DNA from: Clostridioides difficile
GTDB lineage: Bacteria; Bacillota; Clostridia; Peptostreptococcales; Peptostreptococcaceae
Assembly (NCBI GenBank): GCA_024919175.1
Contig: CP103804.1
Location: 3,968,001-4,032,000, forward strand
Reading direction: 5' to 3'
DNA: 64,000 nt
In this document: piece by piece, positions 17,262 through 26,349 of the stretch
How the letters are laid out: each line of letters begins with the position of its first letter
How positions within the stretch are numbered: position 1 is the first letter of the stretch
Position numbers and translations under genes: made by a program
The notes under the pieces: generated by a model
The model's input: only the letters and a program-made list of their open reading frames with translations
What the model was told of the DNA's origin: nothing
Database searches by the model: none

Positions 17262-19371
17262 TAAATTATATGGAAAACTTCGAGCCTACAATTGGAAAAA
17301 CTATACAACATTATTCTTTTGTATAATACTTTCTGTAGTCTTAGTGACTTCATATGCTTTAATTTATTTTAGCCCCACAGTACAAACAATCCTTCCAACT
17401 GGTGGAGATAGTAGAAAACAAGCCACAATGATATTTGCAGTTGCTATATTAGGATGTGCTGTTTTTACTACTTATGCCTCTTCCCTATTTTTAAAATTTA
17501 AAAGTAGAGAAATTGGTATTTTTATGGCTCTAGGAACAGATAAGAAAAAATTGAAAAAAATTCTATTTTCAGAAATACTACTTATTTCAATAGTTTGCTC
17601 TCTTTTGGGTCTTATATTAAGTATCCCTGTATCTTTTGGTATATGGAAGATATTCCAATTAGTAATTATTGATACAAGAGAAATGGCATACCAGTTTGGA
17701 ACTCAAGGATTTATATATGGTTTTATATTTTGTATATTTGTAACTCTATGTATTTTCTCACTTTCAGTAAAATTCATCAATCGTACAAATATAATTGATA
17801 TACTAAATGACCAAAGAATCTCTGAACCAGTACATGAAGTAAAAAGTTGGTATGGTATACTAGGAGCATTTTTTATGATATTGGGACTTCTTCTAGGTTA
17901 TGTAGTACCATCAATAGTCATAAGTGAACTTAACTACAGGTTGCCATCCATATGGAGCATTACATATGTATTCTCTGCTATTGGAATTTACATGATTATG
18001 ACATATGTAGTGGTACATGCAAAACGAGGAAAACATCCAGAAAAATACTATAAAAATATTATATCTACTAGTATGATGCGATTTATGGGTAAGCAAACAG
18101 TAAAAAATATGTGTGTTATTGCATTTTTAATTGCAGGAGCATTATTTGCTGTATTCTATGTACCTAATATGGTTACAGGAATCAACGAAAATATTAAAAA
18201 AAATCCTATAGATTACACATTCACTTATAACCAAAGTGTAAATCAAATATCTAAAAAAGAAATTGAACAATTGACAGATGAGCACAAAGTAAAAATCCAA
18301 AACTATATGGAACTTCCTTCTATTGAATTAATTGTAGATGGTACGGAATCAATATTTAATGAAGATAGAACTATTGATGATGTATATATGAAAAAACATT
18401 CTTCAGCCATGTTCTTTAATTCTAAGGATTTCTCTAAATTAATTGGTAAACCTATCACTGTAAAAAATGGCGCATATCTTGCTGTCGTAAGTAAAGAAAA
18501 TTATAATAGAGATTATGATTTTCCAAAATTTATATCAAGCCCAGTAACAGAAAAAGAAACTCCTTTTAAATATGCTGGAAACCTAATATTTGATGGTTCT
18601 TTCTTTCAGAATGTTAGTATGAATGCTTATGTACTTAGTGAAGATGACTATAACACATTTACTAAAGGTTTATCTATAAACAATTACAATAATTCTGTCC
18701 TATTTAATGTAGATAAATCTACAGATACCTATGCTTTTGCTAGTGATTTAAAGGAAGAGATTATAAAAAGAACACCTAAGGAAATGGGAAGATACACTGT
18801 TTATGATGAATATGTGAAAAAACGCTATGAATCAACTGGTCAAAAATATTTTGTGGATGAAGAGTATACAAGTGGAGAAGGTTCTTTAAAATTAAAACCA
18901 GATAATAATCAATTATATCTCAACTGGAAGTACTATCCTAACTTTAAAACTTTACAGAGTCAAGATATGATAAAAAATATGGCAGTATTCTTGATGTTAT
19001 TTATCTATGTAGGTATCATCTGCTTTACAGCTGTGGGAATCATTGCATATACAAGGGGTGTTACAATAGCAGTAAATCACAAACAGATTTTTATGGACTT
19101 AAGTAGATTAGGAGCTAATAATGATTATATAAAATTCTGTATTCGCAACCAATTAAAGAAAGTCTTCTCGTACCCTCTTATTACTGGAAGTTTTGTAATA
19201 TATCTTTTTAACTTTATGATTATGGTAAACAATGATGGCAGAATTGTTCATAGTGAAGTCAATGCTATTCTAATAAATCTAGGTTTACTAGCGGTTTGTG
19301 GTATTTATATGTACCTTATATATCTGTTGACTTATAAAAAATTTAAGGAGATTATTGGAATTTCAAAATAA
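17251..19371 (+). CDS. BceB-like FtsX-type ABC permease
   Basis: A 706-aa permease of BceB plan. There is a helix at residues 18-38, an FtsX block of three helices (about 60-180) with FKSREIGIFMALGTDKKKLKK, further helices around 210-310, a large extracytoplasmic domain of about 230 residues (325-560), and three C-terminal helices (about 585-700). Such permeases in Firmicutes confer resistance to bacitracin, lantibiotics and related peptides, with the large domain mediating recognition. RBS GAGGCGG within the ATPase 3' end. A terminator lies 150 bp past its stop. Confidence 0.9.
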   Translation: MTINKLYGKLRAYNWKNYTTLFFCIILSVVLVTSYALIYFSPTVQTILPTGGDSRKQATMIFAVAILGCAVFTTYASSLFLKFKSREIGIFMALGTDKKKLKKILFSEILLISIVCSLLGLILSIPVSFGIWKIFQLVIIDTREMAYQFGTQGFIYGFIFCIFVTLCIFSLSVKFINRTNIIDILNDQRISEPVHEVKSWYGILGAFFMILGLLLGYVVPSIVISELNYRLPSIWSITYVFSAIGIYMIMTYVVVHAKRGKHPEKYYKNIISTSMMRFMGKQTVKNMCVIAFLIAGALFAVFYVPNMVTGINENIKKNPIDYTFTYNQSVNQISKKEIEQLTDEHKVKIQNYMELPSIELIVDGTESIFNEDRTIDDVYMKKHSSAMFFNSKDFSKLIGKPITVKNGAYLAVVSKENYNRDYDFPKFISSPVTEKETPFKYAGNLIFDGSFFQNVSMNAYVLSEDDYNTFTKGLSINNYNNSVLFNVDKSTDTYAFASDLKEEIIKRTPKEMGRYTVYDEYVKKRYESTGQKYFVDEEYTSGEGSLKLKPDNNQLYLNWKYYPNFKTLQSQDMIKNMAVFLMLFIYVGIICFTAVGIIAYTRGVTIAVNHKQIFMDLSRLGANNDYIKFCIRNQLKKVFSYPLITGSFVIYLFNFMIMVNNDGRIVHSEVNAILINLGLLAVCGIYMYLIYLLTYKKFKEIIGISK

Positions 19372-19383
19372 GTTTGCTTATAT

Positions 19384-19510
19384 GATTATAGCTAAGACTT
19401 GTCTAGGTAAGTCTATATAATTTTTATTTATACAATTATAGCTAAGATTTATTTAAATAAATCTATATAATTTTTATTCATACGATTATAGTCAAAACTT
19501 ATTTAAGTAA
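19384..19510. repeat. 50-bp tandem repeat, two and a half units
   Basis: Units at 19384-19433 and 19434-19483 and a partial one from 19484; each begins (G/A)ATTATAG and contains TCTATATAATTTTTATT. It lies between the permease stop and its terminator. Confidence 0.85.
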
Positions 19511-19522
19511 TACTCTACTCTG

Positions 19523-19560
19523 CTACCTAGATATATTTTCTCTTTTATATATCTAGGTAG
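19523..19560. terminator. Hairpin ending the BceAB-like operon
   Basis: 14-bp perfect arms, CTACCTAGATATAT at 19523-19536 and ATATATCTAGGTAG at 19547-19560, loop 10 nt. The tail is weak in T, so termination may be partial, allowing some read-through to the two-component genes. Confidence 0.7.
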
Positions 19561-19637
19561 CTCAATTTATTATATACTTAATTGTATACATATAAAATAT
19601 AATTATATAAATATAAAACTTGAAAGGAGAATAAACA

Positions 19638-20348
19638 TTGATTTCAATTTGTATTTGTGATGATGAAAAACAACAAAGAAGTATGCTAAATAAAATCATC
19701 ACAAGAGAAATGGATTTGTGGGGCTATCCCTGCCAGATAAAAGAACACTCAAATGGTGAAAGTCTAATATACAACCTAGAACATGAAAATTATTATATGG
19801 ACATCATTTTTTTAGATATCGAACTTGGAGAAATTAACGGAGTTGATATAGCAAAAGTCATCCGAAAATACTCAAAAGATACTATAATTATCTTTGTCAC
19901 AGGTTTTTCTGACTATGTATTTCATGGATATGATGTAGGAGCTTTAAATTATATCTTAAAACCTTATAAAAGCGAAAAAATATGTGAAGTCTTAAAAGAA
20001 GCACTAAAAAAGTTGGAGCAATGGAAAGAACACTTTATTACAGTTCAGATTGGAACTAACCTTTGTAAAATAAATACAAAAGACATTATCTACTTTAAAA
20101 GTGAATTAAGAAAGCTGACTGTAGTAACCTCTGACAAGTCTTTAGAATATTATGGAAAGCTAAATGACATGGAAAACATTCTTCCATCTAATTTTGTACG
20201 TACACATCAGAGATATATTGTCAATCTAAACTATGTAGATAGTGTAAATCAGACATATGCTAAAATACAAAATGAAAAAATTCCTATAAGTCGTCAAAAA
20301 TATCAAGAAGTTGTAGGAAAATTTACTAGGTATATGTTAGAATCTTAA
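19638..20348 (+). CDS. LytTR response regulator (AgrA-like)
   Basis: 236 aa, TTG start with RBS GAAAGGAG. Receiver domain at residues 1-120, with acidic pocket DDE (8-10) and phospho-acceptor Asp60 (IIFLD). The switch region FVTGF and KPYK Lys follow. LytTR DNA-binding domain at about 135-235 (DIIYFKSELRKLTVV, then SNFVRTHQRYIVNLNYVD). Followed 21 bp later by its GHKL kinase. LytTR regulators bind paired direct repeats upstream of targets; the BceAB-like operon is the obvious candidate. Confidence 0.92.
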   Translation: MISICICDDEKQQRSMLNKIITREMDLWGYPCQIKEHSNGESLIYNLEHENYYMDIIFLDIELGEINGVDIAKVIRKYSKDTIIIFVTGFSDYVFHGYDVGALNYILKPYKSEKICEVLKEALKKLEQWKEHFITVQIGTNLCKINTKDIIYFKSELRKLTVVTSDKSLEYYGKLNDMENILPSNFVRTHQRYIVNLNYVDSVNQTYAKIQNEKIPISRQKYQEVVGKFTRYMLES

Positions 20349-20369
20349 TTTTTAGAAAGGTTTTTTCAA

Positions 20370-21707
20370 ATGGATACTTATTTAATAATGTCAAAATCTA
20401 CAATTTATATTTCAATTTTAATTAGCTTTTTTATAGCTTTTTTTCTTTATAAGCTAACGTCTTATTTTATAGACTTTAGGAAACATTGGATTTTTAAAAT
20501 AATATTGATTTTAGGTTATTCTATTATCACTCAAATGATAATATGGCTTTCTGACCCTGTAAATATTCTCTTTACACTACTTGGATATTTTATACTACTT
20601 ATAGTCTGTAGTAAAAGTAAGTTGATTCCTATAATATCAGTTATAATGATACTCTACCCTATTATAGTTGGTATCAATTTTCTTTTTATAAACAATCCTC
20701 TATATAGAGAACTTGTAAGCTCAATTGAGTATACTGCTATACTTTCAATTGTCAAGATAGTTTCTGCCATAATTAAAGCATTTTTATGGTTTTTGATACA
20801 TTCTTTCTTAAAGAATAGATTAGTTAATATAAAACAGTACCTTACAAATCGCATATGGGTCTTTATTGATGTGGTATGTATGTCCTCATTTTTATCAATA
20901 TTAATTGTCATTATTTTACCACCCACTAATTTAATTCCTATGGGTAACGATTATACTATTATTTTAGGTAACTTGCCTTATGGTACTTATCTAATTATTT
21001 TATCTGCAATTATAGCCAATATTGGTGTAATACTTCTTTTAAATCCACTAATTGAAAATGTAAAGATGAAGTTAGAAAATCAATCCAATCATATAAAAGA
21101 AGAATATTACGACTTACTAGAGAATCAACAGGTTCAGATACGCAAAATACGACATGATATAAATAATCACTTCCAAATGATTGAATCTTATTTAGAAGTT
21201 GAAGATATTGATGAAGCTAAAGATTATTTTAAACAATTAAAACTTAATTTTGGGACTTTAAGTGGTAAGCAGTTTTGTAAAAATCCTGCTCTTAATTCGA
21301 TTTTAAATCTTCGTCATACAAAATTAGAAGAAAGTGGTGTTGATGTTCATTTTAATATAGATATAGACAATCACTTTGGTATAGAGCCAATGGACTTATG
21401 TACTATTTTTTCAAACTCTTTGGATAATGCTATCGAAGCGTCTTTAAAGATTCCCAACTTATCCAATAGAAAAGTGGTGTTAAAAGCACGTTGTGAAAAT
21501 GAGTATTTTAGTTATTTATTGACAAACAACAAGGTAAATCCTATCACTAAAAAACATGACTTATTTATTTCAGATAAAGATAATAGTAAATCTCATGGAT
21601 ATGGTATTGAAAATATCAAAGAAATTGTCGATAAGTATAGTGGAGAGTGGAATATTTCTTATACTGATACAGAGTTTTCTTTATTTCTTTATATTAGGTT
21701 GTGTTAG
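20370..21707 (+). CDS. GHKL sensor histidine kinase (AgrC-like)
   Basis: 445 aa. Six or seven hydrophobic segments occupy residues 8-235 with no extracytoplasmic sensor domain. A coiled dimerisation region follows with the phospho-acceptor motif IRKIRHDINNHFQ (His near residue 268). The GHKL ATPase has N box SNSLDNAIEAS and G box HGYGIENIKEIV. This is the layout of AgrC/ComD-type kinases that sense peptides through the membrane domain. No AgrD/AgrB-like genes lie beside it, so it more likely senses a drug peptide or its transporter. A hairpin follows at 21802-21827. Confidence 0.9.
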   Translation: MDTYLIMSKSTIYISILISFFIAFFLYKLTSYFIDFRKHWIFKIILILGYSIITQMIIWLSDPVNILFTLLGYFILLIVCSKSKLIPIISVIMILYPIIVGINFLFINNPLYRELVSSIEYTAILSIVKIVSAIIKAFLWFLIHSFLKNRLVNIKQYLTNRIWVFIDVVCMSSFLSILIVIILPPTNLIPMGNDYTIILGNLPYGTYLIILSAIIANIGVILLLNPLIENVKMKLENQSNHIKEEYYDLLENQQVQIRKIRHDINNHFQMIESYLEVEDIDEAKDYFKQLKLNFGTLSGKQFCKNPALNSILNLRHTKLEESGVDVHFNIDIDNHFGIEPMDLCTIFSNSLDNAIEASLKIPNLSNRKVVLKARCENEYFSYLLTNNKVNPITKKHDLFISDKDNSKSHGYGIENIKEIVDKYSGEWNISYTDTEFSLFLYIRLC

Positions 21708-21801
21708 TACTGGGCTGAAAATAGTACTATATGAATACTTTAAATTTTAGACTATGTTTTAGAATAATATCGATAATATATCAATACTTAAGAAACTCCA
21801 A

Positions 21802-21827
21802 AAGGAAAGCCAGAAATGACTTTCCTT
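21802..21827. terminator. Hairpin after the kinase gene
   Basis: AAGGAAAG (21802-21809) and CTTTCCTT (21820-21827), loop 10 nt. Lies between convergent genes. The T content after it is modest. Confidence 0.6.
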
Positions 21828-21908
21828 AATATGTATTTTATTAATAATATCAATTTATATTATCATATCTGTGCCTGATATAGCTAGACCTCCAATTATT
21901 TTTTTAGG

Positions 21909-22550
21909 TTATGCTAAATCAGCTTTATTATAAATCTTAATAGAAACAAAAACTGATATTACAAGTATAGTTAAACTAATTAAGAGGCCTCCACTATATA
22001 ATGTAAGTGAACTGAACATGTTCATAAAGTCAATATTTAATCTATTTTTCAGTTTTAATAGTAGCGGAAGAATGAAAGGTGAACCCACAATGATAACACT
22101 AAAGAAGAATTTTGTTTTTTCATATCCTAATTTGTATTGTACTGGTAAATAAATTCCCCAAAAAAACGACATAACTAACAACATCATTACAGGCATTTCA
22201 AAATGGAAACCTCCTAATTGTGGTAAAAATAGTGTTTCAATCCAGAATATAAAGGAACATGCACAAAAAACAATTAGGCAAAATGCATACTTAGCCAATA
22301 CAAGCATTTTTCGTGGGTAAGGAGTTGCACATAATAATGTAGATGCTTTAGGATATTGGCTTTCTTTTAAAGAAACATACTGCAAAAGCATGAAGATAGA
22401 GAAAATCGTCGTTAAAACATATCCCATAATTCCAGAGTATTCTGGAAGTCTCCAAATCAAAAATATAGGGAATATTACACATACTGCTAACACAATAAGA
22501 ACATATTTTTTTACAATCAAAAAATCTTTTTTTATTAAATGAATTAACAT
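21909..22550 (-). CDS. ABC-2-type membrane permease subunit
   Basis: A 213-aa membrane protein with six hydrophobic segments (around residues 15-33, 40-58, 88-110, 115-138, 150-168, 185-208). The N-terminus LIHLIKKDFLIVKKY is typical of small ABC-2 permeases partnered with YtrB/YhcH-like ATPases. The segment LLCATPYPRKMLVLAKY is a conserved cytoplasmic loop in this family. Start and upstream stop overlap (TGATG). It is the last gene of a GntR-ATPase-permease operon. Confidence 0.8.
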   Translation of the reverse strand: MLIHLIKKDFLIVKKYVLIVLAVCVIFPIFLIWRLPEYSGIMGYVLTTIFSIFMLLQYVSLKESQYPKASTLLCATPYPRKMLVLAKYAFCLIVFCACSFIFWIETLFLPQLGGFHFEMPVMMLLVMSFFWGIYLPVQYKLGYEKTKFFFSVIIVGSPFILPLLLKLKNRLNIDFMNMFSSLTLYSGGLLISLTILVISVFVSIKIYNKADLA

Positions 22551-23410
22551 CACATTTTACCTCCCTCAATATTGGCTAACATAATATCTTCTATTGTAGT
22601 GCGTTCAATAATTGCGTCTGGTATTACATTTTTTACTATTTCTACCTGTTTTGTTATTCCTGTAAATCCAAAAGATGTTTCATTGATATTCACAAATAAT
22701 TTTCGTGTATCTTTATCTAGTTTATGTAAATCCCCCTTTACAATTCTATAAGTATCTAAAAGGTTATCTCTTTCTTCTTGAAATACTATTTTTCCGTTAT
22801 CAATCATAATAAGCATATCTGCAATTTTATCCAAGTCAGAAGTTATATGAGTTGAGAAAAAAACACCTTTTCCACCACTCTCCATATATTCAGTTAATAT
22901 TTTAAGCAACTGACTGCGAATAAGTGGGTCAAGACCACTTGTCGGTTCATCCATAATCAGCAACTCTGCTTTATGAGAAAGGGCAAGTGCTAATGCATAT
23001 TTCATACGCATCCCTTTTGAAAGAGTATTTATTTTTTGATTAGAAACTAATGAGAATTTTTCCATATACTTTTTAAAATCATCCTCACACCAAGACTTAT
23101 AAGCAGGTGCTATAATATTTTTCATTTCGCCTAAAGTTAATTCGTCATAAAAACACCCATCATCAAGCACAATTCCTATACGTTCTTTTATCTGTTGTTC
23201 ATTCTCTGCCATATCCATTCCAAAAAAACGAATATTTCCAAACGCTTTGCCTGTAAGCCCTAACATAGTTCTTAAAGTAGTTGTTTTTCCTGCACCATTT
23301 ACACCAATAAAACCTGTAATACAGCCCTCTGGCAGAGAAAATGTAACATCTTGCAAGGAAAAATCTCCATATGATTTATTAAGTCCAGATATTTCAATAA
23401 TATTATTCAT
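22550..23410 (-). CDS. ABC transporter ATP-binding protein (YtrB-like)
   Basis: A 286-aa ATPase: Walker A GVNGAGKTT, Q-loop VLDDGCFYDELTLGEMKNI, signature LSKGMRMKYALALAL, Walker B LLIMDEPTSGLD, H-loop STHI. The LSKGM signature and the C-terminal extension (about 70 residues) match ATPases of ABC-2 exporters controlled by YtrA-type regulators. The ATG at 23408-23410 follows the GntR stop by one base, and its RBS GAGGAGG lies inside the GntR 3' end. It energises the permease encoded next. Confidence 0.9.
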   Translation of the reverse strand: MNNIIEISGLNKSYGDFSLQDVTFSLPEGCITGFIGVNGAGKTTTLRTMLGLTGKAFGNIRFFGMDMAENEQQIKERIGIVLDDGCFYDELTLGEMKNIIAPAYKSWCEDDFKKYMEKFSLVSNQKINTLSKGMRMKYALALALSHKAELLIMDEPTSGLDPLIRSQLLKILTEYMESGGKGVFFSTHITSDLDKIADMLIMIDNGKIVFQEERDNLLDTYRIVKGDLHKLDKDTRKLFVNINETSFGFTGITKQVEIVKNVIPDAIIERTTIEDIMLANIEGGKM

Positions 23411-23411
23411 G

Positions 23412-23786
23412 TTAATCCTCCTCATATAAAATATCCATCATATCATTAAGTTCTTCTTTAGTGATATTTAAAGATTTTGCAGTTTGTATCATATCCTGCA
23501 TTTTTTGTTCTACAAGTCTTCGTTTTGAATCTCTTAATAAGTCTATATTGCTTGTAGTCACGAACGTTCCTACACCAACTTGACTTGTAACAAATCCCTC
23601 TTTTTCCAATTCCTCATAAACTCTTCGAATAGTTAATACACTGACTTTTAAATCATTTGCAAAAGCACGAATAGATGGTAATAAGTCGCCTTCAACTAAT
23701 TCTTCTTTCAAAATAGCATCTTTTATTTGGTCTTTGATTTGTTGGTAAAGTGGATTGTCAGAAGTATTTGAAATTAATATTTTCAA
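23412..23786 (-). CDS. GntR-family regulator, YtrA subfamily
   Basis: 124 aa. A winged HTH occupies residues 10-78 (PLYQQIKDQIKDAILKEEL, GDLLPSIRAFANDLKVSVLT, RRVYEELEKEGF). Only a short helical tail of about 45 residues follows instead of an effector domain, which is the definition of the YtrA subfamily. These repress their own ABC operon and are relieved by cell-wall antibiotics in the cases studied. Operator and promoter are visible immediately upstream. First gene of the operon. Confidence 0.92.
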   Translation of the reverse strand: MKILISNTSDNPLYQQIKDQIKDAILKEELVEGDLLPSIRAFANDLKVSVLTIRRVYEELEKEGFVTSQVGVGTFVTTSNIDLLRDSKRRLVEQKMQDMIQTAKSLNITKEELNDMMDILYEED

Positions 23787-23803
23787 AAATAATCAATCCT
23801 CCT

Positions 23804-23855
23804 TAGTGTGATGTTTCTATATACACACTATAAACTATATGCACTTAGTTGTCAA
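23804..23855 (-). promoter_or_regulatory. Promoter and GntR operator of the YtrA-type operon
   Basis: On the minus strand TTGACA (23850-23855), 17-bp spacer, TATAGT (23827-23832). An inverted repeat TAGTGTG (23804-23810) / CACACTA (23824-23830) overlaps the -10 and start site. This is the expected place for a GntR repressor. Confidence 0.85.
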
Positions 23856-23954
23856 TAAATTTTCAAAAAATTCTAATACCTAAACATCTGAGAAGTTTCA
23901 GCAAGTAGCGAAAAAGATGATGGAACAGATAGGAAAATAGAAGTCTGAATGTGA

Positions 23955-23983
23955 TTGTTATTTCACATCTTGAATGATATAAT
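23955..23983 (+). promoter_or_regulatory. Promoter of the GNAT gene
   Basis: TTGTTA (23955-23960), 17 bp, TATAAT (23978-23983). ATGTGA / TCACAT arms around the -35 (about 23949-23968) may be an operator. Confidence 0.55.
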
Positions 23984-24016
23984 ATTGAAAATAAAAATTT
24001 TTTAAGGAGAGTAATC

Positions 24017-24400
24017 GTGGAATATATTGTTGATGATTATGAATTGGATGCTAAGGTTTTCCTGTCGTTAGCCAACAGTGTTTGGCCTGGCAAATATGAT
24101 GTTGAAAAAACACAGAAGGCATTGAAAAAAACAATAAATATTACAGCATATGAAGAAAACCAACTTATTGGATGCATCAGAATATTATCTGATGGTTATT
24201 ATTTTGGTACAATTACAGAACTGCTGGTTTTACCAGAGTTTCAAAAGAAAGGTATTGGAAGCAAATTGTTAAACCTAGCCAAACTCCACACACCGACATC
24301 ACTATACTTCGGTGCACAGCCAGGAGTAGAAGAATTTTATGAAAAGAACGGTTGTCAAAAAGATATGCAATCATATATGATTAAAAAGGATATGCTCTAA
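24017..24400 (+). CDS. GNAT-family N-acetyltransferase
   Basis: 127 aa, GTG start with RBS AAGGAGA. The GNAT core includes the strand ITAYEENQLIGCIRILSDG, motif A TELLVLPEFQKKGIGSKLLN (acetyl-CoA pyrophosphate loop Q-x-x-G-I-G) and a motif B end GVEEFYEKNGCQ. Single-domain acyl-CoA-dependent acetyltransferase of the YhbS/PhnO-like group. Substrate cannot be inferred; the neighbourhood of drug-response genes makes small-molecule acetylation possible. Complete. Confidence 0.85.
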   Translation: MEYIVDDYELDAKVFLSLANSVWPGKYDVEKTQKALKKTINITAYEENQLIGCIRILSDGYYFGTITELLVLPEFQKKGIGSKLLNLAKLHTPTSLYFGAQPGVEEFYEKNGCQKDMQSYMIKKDML

Positions 24401-24651
24401 AGCAAGCTCCATCCACGTCTATACATGAAATTAAATTGACAAATCCTAATTTGTTAGGAGGATAGTAAAGCCAGTCGAGCCAGTCAATGGTTAAACCCGT
24501 TCATTTAGGCTTTGATGGTTGATACTACCCTCTCTAGGAGCATACCGATATTTATTGCCAACAACTTGTTTCATGGTCTGCATGTACTTCTTTGTAAACT
24601 TATCTAAACTTAAATCTAAATACAGTAAACTTAAATATGGCAAATAATATT
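24401..24651. other. Intergenic region with a possible decayed coding fragment
   Basis: The minus strand from about 24610 to 24507 reads FTKKYMQTMKQVV then NKYRYAPREGSINHQSLNE before a stop. It looks like protein-coding remnant sequence, and the stretch is visibly less AT-rich than its surroundings, but I recognise no family. No RBS. Confidence 0.3.
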
Positions 24652-25221
24652 TTAACTGTATCTATTAGAATACAATTCTCTAGCTTTTTCAGTAACTTCT
24701 TTAATAAAATCTGATTTATTATCTGTATAAGCATCACGATTATGCTCATATTCCTTCCATAATTTCAACTTAAGACTCTCATATTCCTTTGCAATGCTTG
24801 GATTATCAATCAAATAATCTCTAAAAAATAATTCATCATTATCCCCTGCATACCTTATATGTAAATGAAAAACACGTTCTGCAAACCCATCTACTGTATA
24901 TCCTTTATTAAGTGAAACCCTGTCACCACTTTCAGACATGCAAATATAGTCATTTGACTCAGTTAATTCTTTAATTTCTTGTATGTTGCAGTCAGGCTTT
25001 ATCTCAATCAGTATATCAACAATCGGTTTTGCATAAATTGTATTCACAGCAGTACTTCCAATATGACTTATTCTCACAATTTTTTGCATAGGAAGTAGTT
25101 CAATTAGTTTAGATTCTTCTTCTTCAAACCAATCTTTCCAACATTCTCTATGATTAGTTAAAAATATGGGAAATAGCTCCCATAATTCTTCTAATGTCAT
25201 ATCTGACAGTTGTTTTCTCAT
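24652..25221 (-). CDS. GrpB family protein (UPF0157, nucleotidyltransferase-like fold)
   Basis: A 189-aa protein with the GrpB signature: a conserved core RISHIGSTAVNTIYAKPIVDI (HIGSTAV...KPI-D) near residues 50-70, resembling the GS-x-A nucleotidyltransferase pocket, and later HLHI plus a FRDYL-N segment. The N-terminal extension (about 25 residues) is helical. GrpB proteins are widespread but of uncertain function; some are fused to CoaE. RBS GGGGG lies upstream of the ATG. It is apparently a single gene. Confidence 0.85.
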   Translation of the reverse strand: MRKQLSDMTLEELWELFPIFLTNHRECWKDWFEEEESKLIELLPMQKIVRISHIGSTAVNTIYAKPIVDILIEIKPDCNIQEIKELTESNDYICMSESGDRVSLNKGYTVDGFAERVFHLHIRYAGDNDELFFRDYLIDNPSIAKEYESLKLKLWKEYEHNRDAYTDNKSDFIKEVTEKARELYSNRYS

Positions 25222-25267
25222 AAACCAGTTACCCCCTTTTAGATTAGCAAATTTAATTGTTCTTTAT

Positions 25268-25379
25268 ACAATTTTATTGCTTTTGATTTTATTACTTTCT
25301 ACGATTTTATTACCTTTGACTTTATTACTTTCTGCAACTTTATTACTTTTTATTTTATTTCTTTCTACAACTTTATCTC
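25268..25379. repeat. Degenerate short tandem repeats (TTTATTACTTTCTAC-like)
   Basis: About six units of 16-18 bp in which TTTATTACTTT recurs. It lies between GrpB and the HEAT-repeat gene and overlaps the latter's last codons. Confidence 0.7.
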
Positions 25380-26093
25380 TTTTTTAATCTTAATTAGAGA
25401 ACAATCAGCTTCATTTTTTATTAACTCATTTTTATCACTATATAAAACTTGCTCAAGAATATCTATACTTTCCTGAATCTTAAAAGAAGAAAGGCACATT
25501 ACACATTTCCAAATAATTAAATCATCTTCAAAATACTTTTCCATTAGACTTACAATCTTTTTAAAATAATATTCACTAGATACCTCTTGATTATAAAATA
25601 TCATAAATCCTATGGCATCAATTACTTCACAAATCTTAATCCTATCATCACTCTCTAAAACATCGAACAATACAGGTAAAACCTCTACATTCATCCTTGC
25701 TAAACTTCTTGCAATTATATCCCTTGCCAATGGATAACTCTTCTTTTTAGAAACTCTATCTGGCATACATTTATGTTGATTGTTTCCTATTACTCCAAGA
25801 TATTTAATCATCTGTTTTGCAGTATCTGTATTACCTTTTTCAAGGGCACTACAAATCTCAATCTTCGTATATAGAGATTTTTCAACACAAAGCTTTCCTA
25901 ATAAAAATTCTACAAATTCTTTGTCTTCTACTCCGTATCTTTTTGACATTAAGTTTATAGAAACTGACCTTTCAACCGCTTTTGATGAATTTACTAGTTT
26001 TAATAACTCTTCATCTGAATACGACTGAAATTTATTGATATATTCCTCTGTAATAAAACCTCGTTTTATCCAGTCTTCATTATTACTTTTCAT
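25365..26093 (-). CDS. HEAT-repeat-like alpha-helical protein
   Basis: A 242-aa all-helical protein. Repeating helix pairs of about 35-40 residues are visible (YSDEELLKLVNSSKAVERSV, then EVLPVLFDVLESDDRIKICE, then ESIDILEQVLYSDKNELIKN), the pattern of HEAT/PBS-lyase-like repeats used as protein-binding scaffolds. No signal peptide or enzyme motif. The start MKSNNEDW has only a weak RBS. The 3' end merges into short tandem repeats, so the C-terminal residues may vary between strains. Function unknown. Confidence 0.7.
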   Translation of the reverse strand: MKSNNEDWIKRGFITEEYINKFQSYSDEELLKLVNSSKAVERSVSINLMSKRYGVEDKEFVEFLLGKLCVEKSLYTKIEICSALEKGNTDTAKQMIKYLGVIGNNQHKCMPDRVSKKKSYPLARDIIARSLARMNVEVLPVLFDVLESDDRIKICEVIDAIGFMIFYNQEVSSEYYFKKIVSLMEKYFEDDLIIWKCVMCLSSFKIQESIDILEQVLYSDKNELIKNEADCSLIKIKKEIKL

Positions 26094-26349
26094 AAATCGA
26101 CCTCATATTATTATTTTTTATAAGACATAAAATAGTTAAACAAAATTAGTCAGACAGGATTATTTTTCTCATTGTACTATGAAATACTACATATTAAATA
26201 TATCCACCTTACTTCTATACTATCCTTAACTAAATTAAATCTATATCATAACTAAACTTAACTCTAATATCATAACAGATACCCTTGAATTTAACCATCA
26301 TGGAAAGTATTATATACAGTGTTATTAAGTCTAGCTAAGTGTAGTAAGC
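26094..26349. other. Intergenic, AT-rich
   Basis: Nothing recognisable. It lies downstream of spaK and should contain that operon's 3' end and the promoter of the HEAT-repeat gene. Confidence 0.4.

Noticed and set aside
19372..19637. AgrD-like peptide gene next to the AgrC/AgrA-type pair
   Set aside because: The interval holds tandem repeats and a terminator only; no short ORF with RBS and Cys/Ser thiolactone-like motif, and no AgrB.
23787..24016. Riboswitch between the YtrA-type operon and the GNAT gene
   Set aside because: The structure present is explained by a promoter and a short operator; no known aptamer pattern seen.
24401..24651. Functional gene on the minus strand (KKYMQTMKQVVGNKYRY fragment)
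   Set aside because: Only about 35 codons, no start or RBS, no recognised family; kept as a possible remnant.
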